Source of the DNA: Linderina pennispora
Lineage: Eukaryota > Kickxellomycota > Kickxellomycetes > Kickxellales > Kickxellaceae
Length of the DNA stretch: 64,000 nucleotides
Reading direction: 5' to 3'
Assembly: GCF_002104995.1 (NCBI RefSeq)
Contig: NW_024468260.1
Coordinates: 665,004-729,003 of the forward strand
Below are positions 47,587-58,090 of this stretch, in pieces. The notes under the pieces are model-generated. The model searched no databases, was not told where the DNA came from, and worked only from the letters and a program-made list of their open reading frames with translations. Position 1 is the first letter of the stretch. Each line of letters starts with the position of its first letter. Position numbers and translations under genes: made by a program.

Positions 47587-49329
47587 TTACTCAATTGTTT
47601 TCTTGCGCTCCTCGCCAAGAACGACATGTGTAATGGCGAAGCAAGATATGAGTATTATCCCGCTGATGGCAGCAAATACGAAAAACGCACTGTGCATACT
47701 GTCAGCCCAAAGACGGGTGATTCTTGTCTGAATGTCATGCGGAATTGTATTACTGTATATGTTGCGCTGGTCTACAAGTGTAGAAGCTATATCCGACGCA
47801 TGCGTAGGGAACTCGTACATCAACCCTGTGATACCGGACTTGATATGGCTGTCCAGGATCGAAGTCATAATGCTGGTAGCGAGGATCCCACCTAGTGTCC
47901 GAATGAAGGCATGTGATGCTGATACTGTGGCCATGTGTTTTCCCTCAACACTAGCTTGACAGACAAGTAGGGATGGCTGAGATATGAAGCCAAGACCAAG
48001 TCCTGCTAGAAACAGATAAATAATTCGCTCTGCCATCCCGGTGCTCGTTTTATACAGCAGAAGCAATGATGCACCAGCTGCAGCAAGCACTGCACCAACT
48101 CTGAGGGGAGCGAGGTATCGACCGAGCTTAGCCATGTAGACACCTGTAAATGGTGCTCCTAATGCGTAGCCAACGGCAGATGGTATAAGATGCAATCCAC
48201 CCGATATTGTTGATGCATGCTTGACCGCGAGTTCCCAGGTAGGAATTATATTGGCAATTCCGTAGAGTATAGCACCTGTAGCAAGTGACGCCACTAGGCC
48301 TGAGAAGACATTGTGGTTTCCCAGGAGACGGATTGGGATGATTGGGTCAGCAACAAAGCGGTACTCGACATATCCAAACACAAGCAGTATGACAAATCCG
48401 CAAATGAGACATGCCAAGACCTGCGCCGATGTCCACTCGTACTGTTGACCACCCCAAGACAGCCCAAGCAAAATAGGAACCATTCCAATGGCGAACAACA
48501 CACAGCCGATAAAGTCAATGCGCTTGATTTTCTCCTTGAACCTTCCCTTGGTCTTTGGCAGCTTGAGCGTGAAGAAGATCAGAGCCATGGAAATGATGCA
48601 GATCGGAATATTGATCCAGAACACGATTCGCCATGAAGCGTGCTCGATAATGCCACCGCCCATAACCGGTCCAACCACAGTGGCAATTCCCAGTGTACCG
48701 GAAATTACGCCAATATATTTGCCGCGTTCGCGCTCGCTGACAATATCACCCATCAGTACTACTGACAGCCCAAGAATCCCTCCGCCGCCGATTCCCTGGA
48801 TTGTGCGGCTGGCGATAAGCATGTTCATCGACTGCGATGCTCCACAAAGAACGGAGCCAATCAAAAATATGGTGGTACTGGTAAGAGTCGTTTCCACGCG
48901 GCCAAGGACATCGCTGATTTTGCCGATAATTGCCTGCACAACTGTCGACGACAGCATGTACGTGGTGATAATCCAGACAGCCTGGCCCAGTGCACCAAAG
49001 TCACTGGCAATTGGCACATAAATGCTGGCCATGATAGTTGCATCCAGGGCAGCAATAAAAAACAGCATGCCTATGCCAACCATTGTATAAGCAATTTGTT
49101 TCTTGGAGAACGTATACGAAGCCAAATCACCACCGGCTGGTTCATTGGCAGTTACTGGACTACCGCTGCCTGCTTCATAAGAGTGACTCTCCACACCAGC
49201 ACCAGCCTCAAGCGCTTTCTCGGAAATAGGCTGCTCACTGATATCTGGCACAGCTTCCATAGCGCCCGAATTCTGCACAGTGAGGGTCTCGTCGAGAGCA
49301 GTTTTGCTCCTAGTCTCGGTGACAGACAT
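47587..49329 (-). CDS. MFS exporter, DHA2 (14-helix drug:H+ antiporter) type
   Basis: A 580-aa intact protein with a hydrophilic N-terminus of about 95 residues and then about 14 predicted membrane helices. The motif-A region is GKISDVLGRVETTL. RTIQGIGGGGILGLSVVLMG and the antiporter motif C, GIATVVGPVMGGGII, followed by SWRIVFWINIPI are characteristic of DHA2 exporters such as those in toxin and siderophore clusters. It acts at the plasma or vacuolar membrane, expelling small molecules with proton influx. The start is ATG 49329 (MSVTETRSKTALDE); the 17 open codons upstream are hydrophobic leader. It is the best-preserved transporter in the window, next to the P450 and facing it tail to tail. 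Confidence 0.95.
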   Translation of the reverse strand: MSVTETRSKTALDETLTVQNSGAMEAVPDISEQPISEKALEAGAGVESHSYEAGSGSPVTANEPAGGDLASYTFSKKQIAYTMVGIGMLFFIAALDATIMASIYVPIASDFGALGQAVWIITTYMLSSTVVQAIIGKISDVLGRVETTLTSTTIFLIGSVLCGASQSMNMLIASRTIQGIGGGGILGLSVVLMGDIVSERERGKYIGVISGTLGIATVVGPVMGGGIIEHASWRIVFWINIPICIISMALIFFTLKLPKTKGRFKEKIKRIDFIGCVLFAIGMVPILLGLSWGGQQYEWTSAQVLACLICGFVILLVFGYVEYRFVADPIIPIRLLGNHNVFSGLVASLATGAILYGIANIIPTWELAVKHASTISGGLHLIPSAVGYALGAPFTGVYMAKLGRYLAPLRVGAVLAAAGASLLLLYKTSTGMAERIIYLFLAGLGLGFISQPSLLVCQASVEGKHMATVSASHAFIRTLGGILATSIMTSILDSHIKSGITGLMYEFPTHASDIASTLVDQRNIYSNTIPHDIQTRITRLWADSMHSAFFVFAAISGIILISCFAITHVVLGEERKKTIE

Positions 49330-50516
49330 TATAGTCAATAGAATAAACCTGTAAAGGTGAAGAGTAAGGATAAGTGTCAAGTTTCTTTCTTTTCAGCTCA
49401 CATGCTGACACTGCTTCCATGCAGTACCCAAGGGGCTACTTGCCCCATGCCTTGTATCTTTCGTATGGAGTGCCGAAGCCGAGAAACGTCCGCCTAACAA
49501 AAAGGGCAGATAATCACATTACACTATTCTAAACATTGTCCACTCGAATAATGAGCACTATATTGCATGGACAACTAGTAATTGACTCCACCACCAGAAA
49601 ACAAAAACACCAATTCAGCAATGATGTATGGCGCCATGTGGCGCTGGTTGCTTGGCCCACCCCTCTCCCTATGGTTAAGATGTGTCCAATAAGGAATCAG
49701 CTGGCACATATATACTAGTGCTCGCACAAGTTGAACTCTTGTTTGCTGAGCACTCAACAATCAGTTTCAGGTTCGGTTTCTTGGACGTATCAAGCGACAT
49801 ATATAATTCGACATACCTAAACAAGCTATTGTAGGTCTAGAGCACATGGTAGGTGGTGTAGGACGAAAAAAGGAACAAAAAGCAAGTACTGATAAATACC
49901 ATTTCTGTGATTTTATGCATTTTTCCGTGAAATGCGGATTCCGAATGAACTGTAGAGCAGTGATATCTCAACCCCGAAACGCGCTAGTAAAGTGAATAGG
50001 ATATTATCAGAATTAGATTTTCCTCATTTCAATGTGCTATTTTCTCTATATACTTTGCTACCCAGTGCAATACTGGACCAGATCCTTCTTATCTTTTATA
50101 TTATTCTATTTGCTTAATCCCTTTCAGCACTCCTTCACACTTTCTCGATACATATATCTTCAGGTGTTTTAGCCCGCTCTACACTCTACTTGTATCACTT
50201 GTAACCTTCTGACAAACAATAACGGAAAGTGACAGAGTTGATGAATATATATTCTGTCAGAATTTGTGAATCTCTGGGTTTCTAAAATTTCTCCTTTCCT
50301 CATCAGATCCATGTGTCATTACAACCATGACTCCGATCCTCCTTTAATATCTTTCTCTTCTTCACTCTCGATTTTTTCTTATATCTACTTTTTCTTCGTA
50401 TTTGTAATTCATTCTTTTTCTGGCTGCTTACAGCCCACTCCTTGTTCAATACAACAATTATCTGACTGACTCAGCCCAAATCACTCGCTGATACTCATGA
50501 CCTTCCAATACTAGAT
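49330..50516. other. Divergent region between MFS exporter and ABC relic
   Basis: 1.2 kb holding the promoter side of the MFS exporter (minus) and copy b of repeat R2 directly before the ABC relic. No gene is seen. Confidence 0.5.
50262..50513 (+). repeat. Dispersed direct repeat R2, copy b
   Basis: Matches 46295-46555. It is pyrimidine-rich and ends immediately before the first Met of the ABC relic, as expected of a promoter or leader. Confidence 0.8.
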
Positions 50517-53500
50517 ATGCAGCTTGTTGACCAAGCAATGTGGAACGGCCGTCATATGGATTTCTGCATGAAGGGTCCCTTGGTTGGTGAGCTGTCAACT
50601 AAGACCTTGATCCATCGTGAAAAGGGGTCTCATGAGGGCGTCACAGGCGATGATGACGAAGATACCAGCGATAGTGAGTTGGAGTCGGCACAGGAATCAA
50701 CTAATGGCAAAATAATGAACCTGCTCACTACAAATCTCAACCGTGTCACCAGGGTCGTCGCCTATCTGGATGACCTGTACACGCTGCCTCTGTCAGCAGT
50801 CATTGGTGTCATTTACATGTTCAAGCTGCTGGGGTGGTCATCGCTCATTGGATTCTCGATCGTGATCCCGTACTACCTACTGACAAGGAAACTATTCAGC
50901 TATCTGTCGGATCTTGAGGAGAAAACTTCGGAGCTGAGTGACGAGCGTGTGGAAGCGATTACAGAGCTTCTGCAAGGAATCAAGGCTGTCAAGCTCTATG
51001 GCTGGGAGTCCCAGTTCCTCAAAAAGATCGATGCGCACCACGAAAAGCAGCTGGGTTCAATGTGGAGATGGCTACTCGGCTGGGCCTATGCATCCATCGT
51101 CACAACTCTGTTGCCGATGATCGTCATGGTACTGACACTTGCATCATATACCGGCATATTCGGACACCAAATCAATGCCGAAATTGCATTTACAACGATC
51201 TCGGTGTTCCAGCTTCTGCGAATTTCACTGGAGCATTTCCCCGACTTTTTGAGCTGGGTCATTTCGGGCTATGTGTCGCTGAAACGTATCGATTCATACC
51301 TTGCGATGCCTCAGGCCCAGGACCTCGAAGAGCGGATCTGTCGAGTAGATGGCAGTGGTGATGTGCTGGGGTTTGTCAAGGTTAGTCTAGTCTGGGACAC
51401 ACATGGGAGGAACAACTCGATTAATTCAGTCGATGATAATGGGTGTATGGCGAAGGTCGACAAGAACACACCACTGATATCAGACGCTTCGACCCGTTCA
51501 GATGCTTCATTGGACAGCCAGCAGGAGCAGCCAGATAAGGTTGCATTCAGGCTCAAGGACATCGATATTCGCTTCCCTGCTAACGGGCTATCGGTCATTG
51601 CTGGTCTGACAGGCAGTGGCAACTCATCATTGCTGTCAGTGCTCATTGATAAGATGACATTGATCAGCGGGTCTATTCAGCTGCCAACTGTCAATGCCGA
51701 TCAGAGCATCGCTTCGAACCAGGGCTATCAAGACGTTATTGAGCTGTCACGCGAACAGATGGCAATTCGCGATATTAGCTATGTTGCGCAGGAGGCATGG
51801 CTACGCAATGCCACCATCCGCGAGAATATCCTGTTCGGCGAGCCGTATAATCAGCAGCGCTATGAGGAGGTGCTGCGTGTCTGTGCACTGAAGCCCGATC
51901 TGCGGATCCTGACTGCTGGCGACCAGACCGAGATTGGCGAGCGCGGCGTGACGCTGTCGGGTGGCCAGAAGCAGCGTGTTGCATTGGCGCGTGCTGTGTA
52001 CTGGGACTGCAGGATCCTGCTTATTGACGACTGTCTGTCAGCTGTCGATGTGCACACTACCAAGCACATCCTGATGGAATGTCTGCTTAACAAGACGTCA
52101 CTGATCCATGGCAGCACCTGTGTCCTCGTCACCCACCACGTGTCGATGTGCCTTCTGTATGCACAGTACATCGCGGTGATGTGTGAGGGCGAGATTGCGC
52201 TCAAGGGCAATCCACAGGAGCTGCAAGCCTTGGGCAGGTTCTCTGCCACACTTGCTGAGCTCAACACCAAGGAAGACACCAAGTCTGATGATGGATCGAA
52301 GGACAAGAAGGTTGATGACATCGAAGATGATGGCAATGCCGAGCGGGCCAAGGCTGTCAATGATCCGACATCGGAAGACGAGTACAACAGCAAGAGACTG
52401 GACAAACTGGTCATTGACGGGGGCTTGGGTACAGATATCAACCCGGCAAGCCTTGAAGGAACTTTGGTTGAGGACGAGGAGCGTGAGACTGGGCGGATCA
52501 AAATGGATGTTTGGCATATATTCCTCTCAGCATGCGGTGGCTACTGGTACTGGTTTGCTGTTCTTTTGTTAAACTCCCTGACCAAAGTGGTTGCGATTGT
52601 ACAAGACTACTGGATCCGCATCTGGGTAGAGGCAAACAACACAGCATCTCCACCCGTGGTTCTACGCGATTCTACCGACACAGTATCACCAACAGCAAAC
52701 ACCAACATAGTCGGCCAGCATACAGTATCGTTTTGGATCGGTATTTACCTGGCAATCGGTGTCATCGAAGTTTTTTGCGCTGTTTATCAAGCCTGCCTAT
52801 GCATATTCTGGACTGATCAAAGCTGCCAGAAATGTGCATGCAAAGCTGATCAGGTCAGTTGTCCATGCCACACCACGCTTCTTTGATTCGACACCATTCG
52901 GCCGGATCATTAACCGGTTCTCCTGTGACATGGAATCGATTGGCACGAACACCCTAGATTCACTCATTTGGATGTTTGCAGACTTCATCTCTGCATTGGG
53001 TGTTATCATCATCATCACTGCAGTTACGCCGCTGTTCATTTTTGTTGCTGTTGTCATCACATTCGCATATGTGGTGATTGCCAAGCATTATTTGGATTCA
53101 ACCCGCGAACTGAAGCGACTCGAGTCAAATGCCTCAGCGCCGCTGCTGTCGCTGTTTGGCGAGCTGATACAGGGTGTATCGTCGATCCGCGTGTTTGGTC
53201 TCAAAAAGTACTACATCATGGAGGCCATTAACAGATCAGATGAGCTGAATCGCCCATTCTACCTAACAATGGTGTCGAGCCGCTGGATGTCTGTCTGACT
53301 TGATGCCGCAGGTGCAACAGTGTCGTTCTTCTGCGCCTTCTTCATCTTGTGGAATGTCCACAGCTTCAACGCCGGTCTTGCTGGGTTTGCATTGGTATAT
53401 GAACTGCAGTTTAAAGACTATATGCTGTTTGCCACCCGGAACTATGGCGACAATGAGCTGAACATGAACGGTGTTGAGCGGGTTAGCCAGTATCTAAAGC

Positions 53501-54417
53501 TTGACCAGGAGGCCAGCGCTCAGTCGATGCCCGAGAACAAGCCCGTCAGCAACTGGCCCAGGACTGGTGATCTTGAGATTGAGGACCTGGTCGTCGAGTA
53601 CGTGCCTAATGTCCCAGTGTTGCATGGCCTGAGCATGTCGATCAAGCATGGCGAGAAGATTGGTGTGGTTGGTCGCACCGGCGCTGGCAAGTCGATGCTG
53701 TCGCTGGCGTTCCTGCAGTTCATCGAGGCAGCCAAGGGCCGGATCGTGCTTGACAGGGTCGACATCTCGAAGATTGGCCTGGAGGATCTCCGTCGCAATG
53801 TCACTATCATCCCGCAGGATCCGGTGCTGTTCAATGGCACTATTTGCTTCAACCTTGACCCGTTCAGCGAGTACCCCGATGAGATTGTGTGGGATGCACT
53901 GCACTGTGCGCATCTGGTGCGCGAGCGTGGTAGCCAGACCGCCAGCACCGCAATCAGCGTGTTTGAAGGCAATGCCATTGACAGCTCACTGGAGCGCATG
54001 TCAGGCATATTCACTAGCCTGGAGGCCGAGATCAAGGAGAATGGCCAGAACCTGTCGCTGGGTCAGTGTTAGCTGGTAGCGCTGGCTCGCGCTCTGGTCT
54101 GCCGGTCGCGACTGATCATCATGGACGAGGCAACGGCGTCGGTCGATTTCGATACTGATGACCGTATCCAGCGCACGATCCGTGGATCCGAGTTTGCCGA
54201 CTCGACCCTGTTCTGCATTGCTCACCGGCTGCGCACCATCATCGACTATGACCGCGTGCTGGTACTGGACAAGGGCAAGGTTGCCGAGTTTGATACTCCA
54301 GCCAATTTGCTCAACAGACAAGGCAGTATCTTCCGGAGCATGTGTGAAAAGTCCGGCGAGTTTGAATATCTTGCCGATGCTGCCAAGCGAGCCCAAGATG
54401 CCAAGCAGCTTTCTTAA
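50517..54417 (+). pseudogene. ABCC/MRP-type ABC transporter, N-truncated and broken
   Basis: About 1,300 codons covering TMD1 through NBD2; the N-terminal helices of ABCC pumps are missing. YGWESQFLKKI and the YVSLKRIDSYL segment mark the end of TMD1. NBD1 has signature LSGGQKQRVALARA and Walker B ILLIDDCLSAVD, but Walker A reads GLTGSGNSS, the catalytic Lys replaced by Asn. TMD2 follows after a frame change near 52770-52790 (T6 run). In-frame TGA 53296-53298 falls at RWMSV, where the family has Arg. NBD2 Walker A GRTGAGKSM and Walker B LIIMDEATASVD are intact, but the C-motif reads LSLGQC then TAG (54070-54072) instead of a GQRQ form. The Lys loss, frame change and two stops make this a pseudogene. 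Its 3' end abuts a retrotransposon fragment. Confidence 0.85.
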
Positions 54418-55700
54418 AATTAGTACGATTCAATACAGAGCCACAATTGCAGCTAGGGCTGCTCTCAGCGCTATCCTTGTTTGTCATCGGTTCTTCAAGG
54501 TTTACTTGTTCGCCGTCACATTCGTACATCACCAACAGACTTGCATATCCTGGAACTTTGTTGATACCATACTCGTCCAGTGTACTAATGCCCGGGGAGA
54601 TGTTTGGATGACCCTTGAGTATTGAGTCAGGTTCAGCAATGGGATCAACTGTAAGTCCACGATCAGTCTGGCCTTCATGAACCCATCTGTAAACGTCCCG
54701 ATGCTGATCTGGGTTATAATCTGGGAGCGTGATTGTTTCGTGAGACAATGACCATGTTACTGGTCTATGGCGCCCCGTTTCAGTCGATGCATTCGGTCTT
54801 GAGCATGCAGAATAATGCTCAGCCTCAATGTTAGGCACTTCTTGGCTATTCAGTGCGCTATCCACTGGTTCGGACATTTCGGCTATCACTGGTACTATTG
54901 CTTCTGCCTGCATGTCATCCAAATTCATCATCTCGTTTGCAGCTAGCACATGATGTGCTGGCGTCCAGTGAGTCAGGCCTTGACTGCTTAGTCCCAACCC
55001 TGATCCACTGTCTGCTGGCGAACTAGGCGGCCCTCTTCTTGATCTGGATGATCCAAAGGAGCTGCCGGGTCCTCCTGGTGCTCCTGGTGCTCCTGGTGAT
55101 CTGGGTCTGCTTGGCGTATTGGTCTGTCGCCATTCACCATCATCGTCTTCCCAGTATCGCATCAAGTCAGCACCAGCAAAGTTCTTTGTAAGCATGTTTT
55201 CATGCCTGTCACAGAGCATATAGACCATGCCTATTCTCTGGACTACTTTGTATAGACCGCATTGGCATTCTGGTGCCTGAGCAATGTTGTGTGCAATTGG
55301 GTGAGCATGGGTGGTCACTAGCTCACCAGGTAAGAAGTAGTGCAGTGCTACAATGGCATTTGCATGCAGTCTTGCTTGTTGCCATATGTACTGTTGCTGC
55401 TGACATGCTTGCTGGTAAAGGTTATCAGCCAGCTCATTAATTATGTGCTGATTTCATTCGCCAAAGAACAGCTCAACTGGAGTATATCCAATTGTACTGT
55501 TGGGGGTGACAGCATTCGCAGCTACAATTCGGGCTGCATGATACATCCATGAATTCTTATGTGGATGCTGCAGCAAGAGCAGCCTCAGGGCATTTTTGAA
55601 GCATTTTACTGCAGTTTTGGGCAAGACTGGCTTATAGATGGTATGTCGATAATGGGTTCTATGCAATGCCGTTACTCTGTAAGAAGTTGCAGAATTCAAT
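54418..55700 (-). mobile_element. Ty3-type retrotransposon: integrase C-terminal part and chromo-like tail
   Basis: Minus-strand remnants of a Ty3/Gypsy pol end. From 55700 inward it reads NFLQSNGIA then a degenerate YH(L) motif, followed by TPNSTIGYTPVELFFGE, the usual integrase GYTP-x-EL segment. A further frame (55318 down to about 54440) reads VYMLCDRHENML, a proline-rich linker, and STLDEYGINKVPGYASLLVM, a chromodomain-like ending. It is interrupted by stops and frame changes. It is the downstream half of the gene whose upstream half lies at 60309-60724; a Harbinger-like element separates them. No LTR is seen before the ABC gene. Confidence 0.7.
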
Positions 55701-55703
55701 GCA

Positions 55704-56165
55704 GGAGGTCATTCAGAGTTTGTTATCTGCACAACAATTATTTATACATGTTTAAACTATTGGCAATTTCAGTGAAATAAAAATTTCACCCAAACCGCCA
55801 TCGGCATCTTGGAAAAGTTTCAGTGAACATAATTTCAACCAGAAAGAAAAACCTTTGCATATTTGGGGTTAATTATCATTGGGCAACAAAAGTCAATATC
55901 TCAATAGATGTGGCTAAGCAACCACAAGGAAATTATGTTCACTGAAACTTTTCCAAGATGCCGATGGCGGTTTGGGTGAAATGGCAAAAAAAATATTTGT
56001 ATTTTTAAAATCAATTATACACACAAAAACATTCTGGACACAACAATTATAAATATCTGTTACAAAAATATCTAGTAGCAAAAAATAGTTCTGAAAACGA
56101 TTATTCAAATAACTATCTAACAAAATTGTAATTTACTAAAATTTACAAGTCCAGGAATGACCCCC
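55704..56165 (+). repeat. 462-bp hairpin unit U1
   Basis: Ends are GGAGGTCATTC and GAATGACCCCC. It has an internal palindrome with arms of about 50 bp (about 55785-55835 and 55930-55980) around a 94-bp spacer. Its last bases contain the ATG of the 544-aa gene. Confidence 0.9.
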
Positions 56166-57791
56166 TTCCAAAGTGAACTAAGAGCATTACTAACAAGAGT
56201 GTTGTCAGAAAGAAGAAATATGCCTGATGTTGCTGATGCTAGGTATACTGCTAGAGGTGTAGAGCAACTTGGATTTAAGCACTCTTCTGAAATATTTGTT
56301 GACTCATTCATTGTTGAGGTTGTTGTTGAGAAATGCATTGAATCAGATATAAAGGTAAAGCAGAAGTCAGCTAGTGTTAGATTGCATAAAGTATTTGGAG
56401 AAGGTTTTGGTTATAAGTATGTTAGAAGCAAGATTAGTGAGCAATATGGACCAGTTGCTATTTACAAAGTATCTACCCCAAACATTGCAATAACTAGTTC
56501 TTTGTTAACAGTGAAGTTTGCTACTATGGCTGATCACAAAATATTTCTACAGAATTATGACATCACAATGGATTGTAGGAATATCTCATCTAGAAATATT
56601 ATCTATAAATACCTTTTAGAAAGAGGAGTTGAAAAGAAAGATGTTGTAGATGATTTACGCAAGTCTGGCTCTAACTGTATTAGCTGGTATACAAAGAAAG
56701 GAGATGTTAAAGTTAAGAACAAAATTTACAACAAGTTTATTCAGCTTCTTGAGAGTGGTGAAGTTCGTAATCCTCTTAGTTCCAAACTTTCTGAATTTGT
56801 AATGCCAACTTTGCACAACTTTGGAGAAACATTGTATGCTTGCAGAAACTCTGGTTTGACTAGGATAGAACTAACTGTACATTCTTCTCAGATGCAAACA
56901 GTTGAATGGAATAGTAACTTGCTTCTTAACACAGTTCAGTTCATGAATGAATGCAGAACATTTGCAACTTCTTATGAAAAGCAGTGGATAGCACTTGTTG
57001 ATAAAGTTAGTAGTTGTTATACAGTTTGCATTTATGTGAGACAACAGCATACTCTAGCATATTGTCATTGGTTTAACTCTATCACATCAAAGAAGCAAGG
57101 AATTATTAAGAAACTAAACAAGAATGATGATCCAATGGTAGTTGTTGCTAATCTCTCATTCAACAACAGACCTACACTTTATCAAATATATGATTCACTT
57201 GAGAGTGGTCTTGAAACAGAAAAAGTTCTTAGAAGAGTTGATGAGAATATAACTATTGTTCCAAGTCAGAGAAACTCCTTCTGGTCAACTTATCCTACAA
57301 CTAAGCAGTATCACACTTTTGAAGAGATGGGATTAGTTAACTATAAAGGAATGCATATTGGTTGGATAGATAGTAAGCAAGCAAAGAGTAAGATATGTCT
57401 ATCAAAAATGTCAGAGGATAAATATTCTGCAAAAGAGGAAAACATCAATGCATTAACAACAGCAATAGACAATATCACACTTGATGAAACTAGCCATATA
57501 TTTATCAAAGAGAATACAGATCTGAAACCTTCATTGTATAGAGTTGCTTACAATGTTCTTCAGTTAGGTGATGAATTTACAGCTACACATTATGCACTCC
57601 ATACTTTTAGAGGACATTCATACTTCTATGTTGATATTCTTATTAAAGGGAGAGATAAACAGCCAACTCTTATTAGGACACCAGTTGACAGTTCTATTGG
57701 AAAAGCAATTTCTCAACAGTTAGGAGAAAGAAAGCAACAAATATATCTAAGAGTTATAAGTGTGGGATATAGAACAATCACAGTTGAATAG
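56157..57791 (+). CDS. 544-aa transposon-encoded protein of unknown function
   Basis: An intact single frame in an AT-rich codon style unlike the host genes. I do not recognise a named family. The middle contains KIYNKFIQLLESGEV (about residue 190) and GLTRIELTVHSS (about residue 235), followed by HTLAYCHWFNSITSKKQGI. A YNK segment followed by an (R)-I-E beta strand is reminiscent of replication-initiator proteins of phages and plasmids, but I see no clear HUH motif, so a Rep function is only a guess. It occupies the position where Harbinger elements carry their second, Myb-like DNA-binding protein, yet shows no Myb repeat. A second, broken copy lies at 61473-62782 in a diverged element, so the gene travels with this transposon family. 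Confidence 0.85.
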   Translation: MTPFQSELRALLTRVLSERRNMPDVADARYTARGVEQLGFKHSSEIFVDSFIVEVVVEKCIESDIKVKQKSASVRLHKVFGEGFGYKYVRSKISEQYGPVAIYKVSTPNIAITSSLLTVKFATMADHKIFLQNYDITMDCRNISSRNIIYKYLLERGVEKKDVVDDLRKSGSNCISWYTKKGDVKVKNKIYNKFIQLLESGEVRNPLSSKLSEFVMPTLHNFGETLYACRNSGLTRIELTVHSSQMQTVEWNSNLLLNTVQFMNECRTFATSYEKQWIALVDKVSSCYTVCIYVRQQHTLAYCHWFNSITSKKQGIIKKLNKNDDPMVVVANLSFNNRPTLYQIYDSLESGLETEKVLRRVDENITIVPSQRNSFWSTYPTTKQYHTFEEMGLVNYKGMHIGWIDSKQAKSKICLSKMSEDKYSAKEENINALTTAIDNITLDETSHIFIKENTDLKPSLYRVAYNVLQLGDEFTATHYALHTFRGHSYFYVDILIKGRDKQPTLIRTPVDSSIGKAISQQLGERKQQIYLRVISVGYRTITVE

Positions 57792-57799
57792 CAGCCATT

Positions 57800-58039
57800 T
57801 TAAAACATAGTATAAGCAACCATTCTCTCCATATCTCTATGGAAAGTATGACAAACATCATACACATGTTCAACCCTTACCTCACAATCAGTAGCAATAT
57901 GTTGGATCCAATTACGCACTTGTATTGCTAAGTCATCACTCATATCAAAGTCATGAATAAGTAGCAGAGTAAGCATATCTCTTTCTTCCTCACACATCTC
58001 AGCTAAATGTTGCTTGAAGAAGTTCTGGAATGATCCCAT
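57800..58039 (-). CDS. Small 79-aa transposon protein
   Basis: MGSFQNFFKQHLAEMCEEER through DMERMVAYTMF: an acidic, His/Met-rich, apparently all-helical protein. It converges on the 544-aa gene (8 bp apart) and is divergent from the transposase start (ATG 58091, 51 bp away). The tight packing inside a young element suggests it is real. No family is recognised; it could be a partner of the transposase. Confidence 0.5.
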   Translation of the reverse strand: MGSFQNFFKQHLAEMCEEERDMLTLLLIHDFDMSDDLAIQVRNWIQHIATDCEVRVEHVYDVCHTFHRDMERMVAYTMF

Positions 58040-58090
58040 TTTCTAAAATTGATAAAAGTTGAAATTTTTATTTATGACTACCTCACACAG

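Noticed and set aside
55914..56123. 69-residue frames inside the 462-bp units (and repeats of it at other units)
   Set aside because: They recur only because the non-coding hairpin unit recurs; they have no start context or protein-like pattern.
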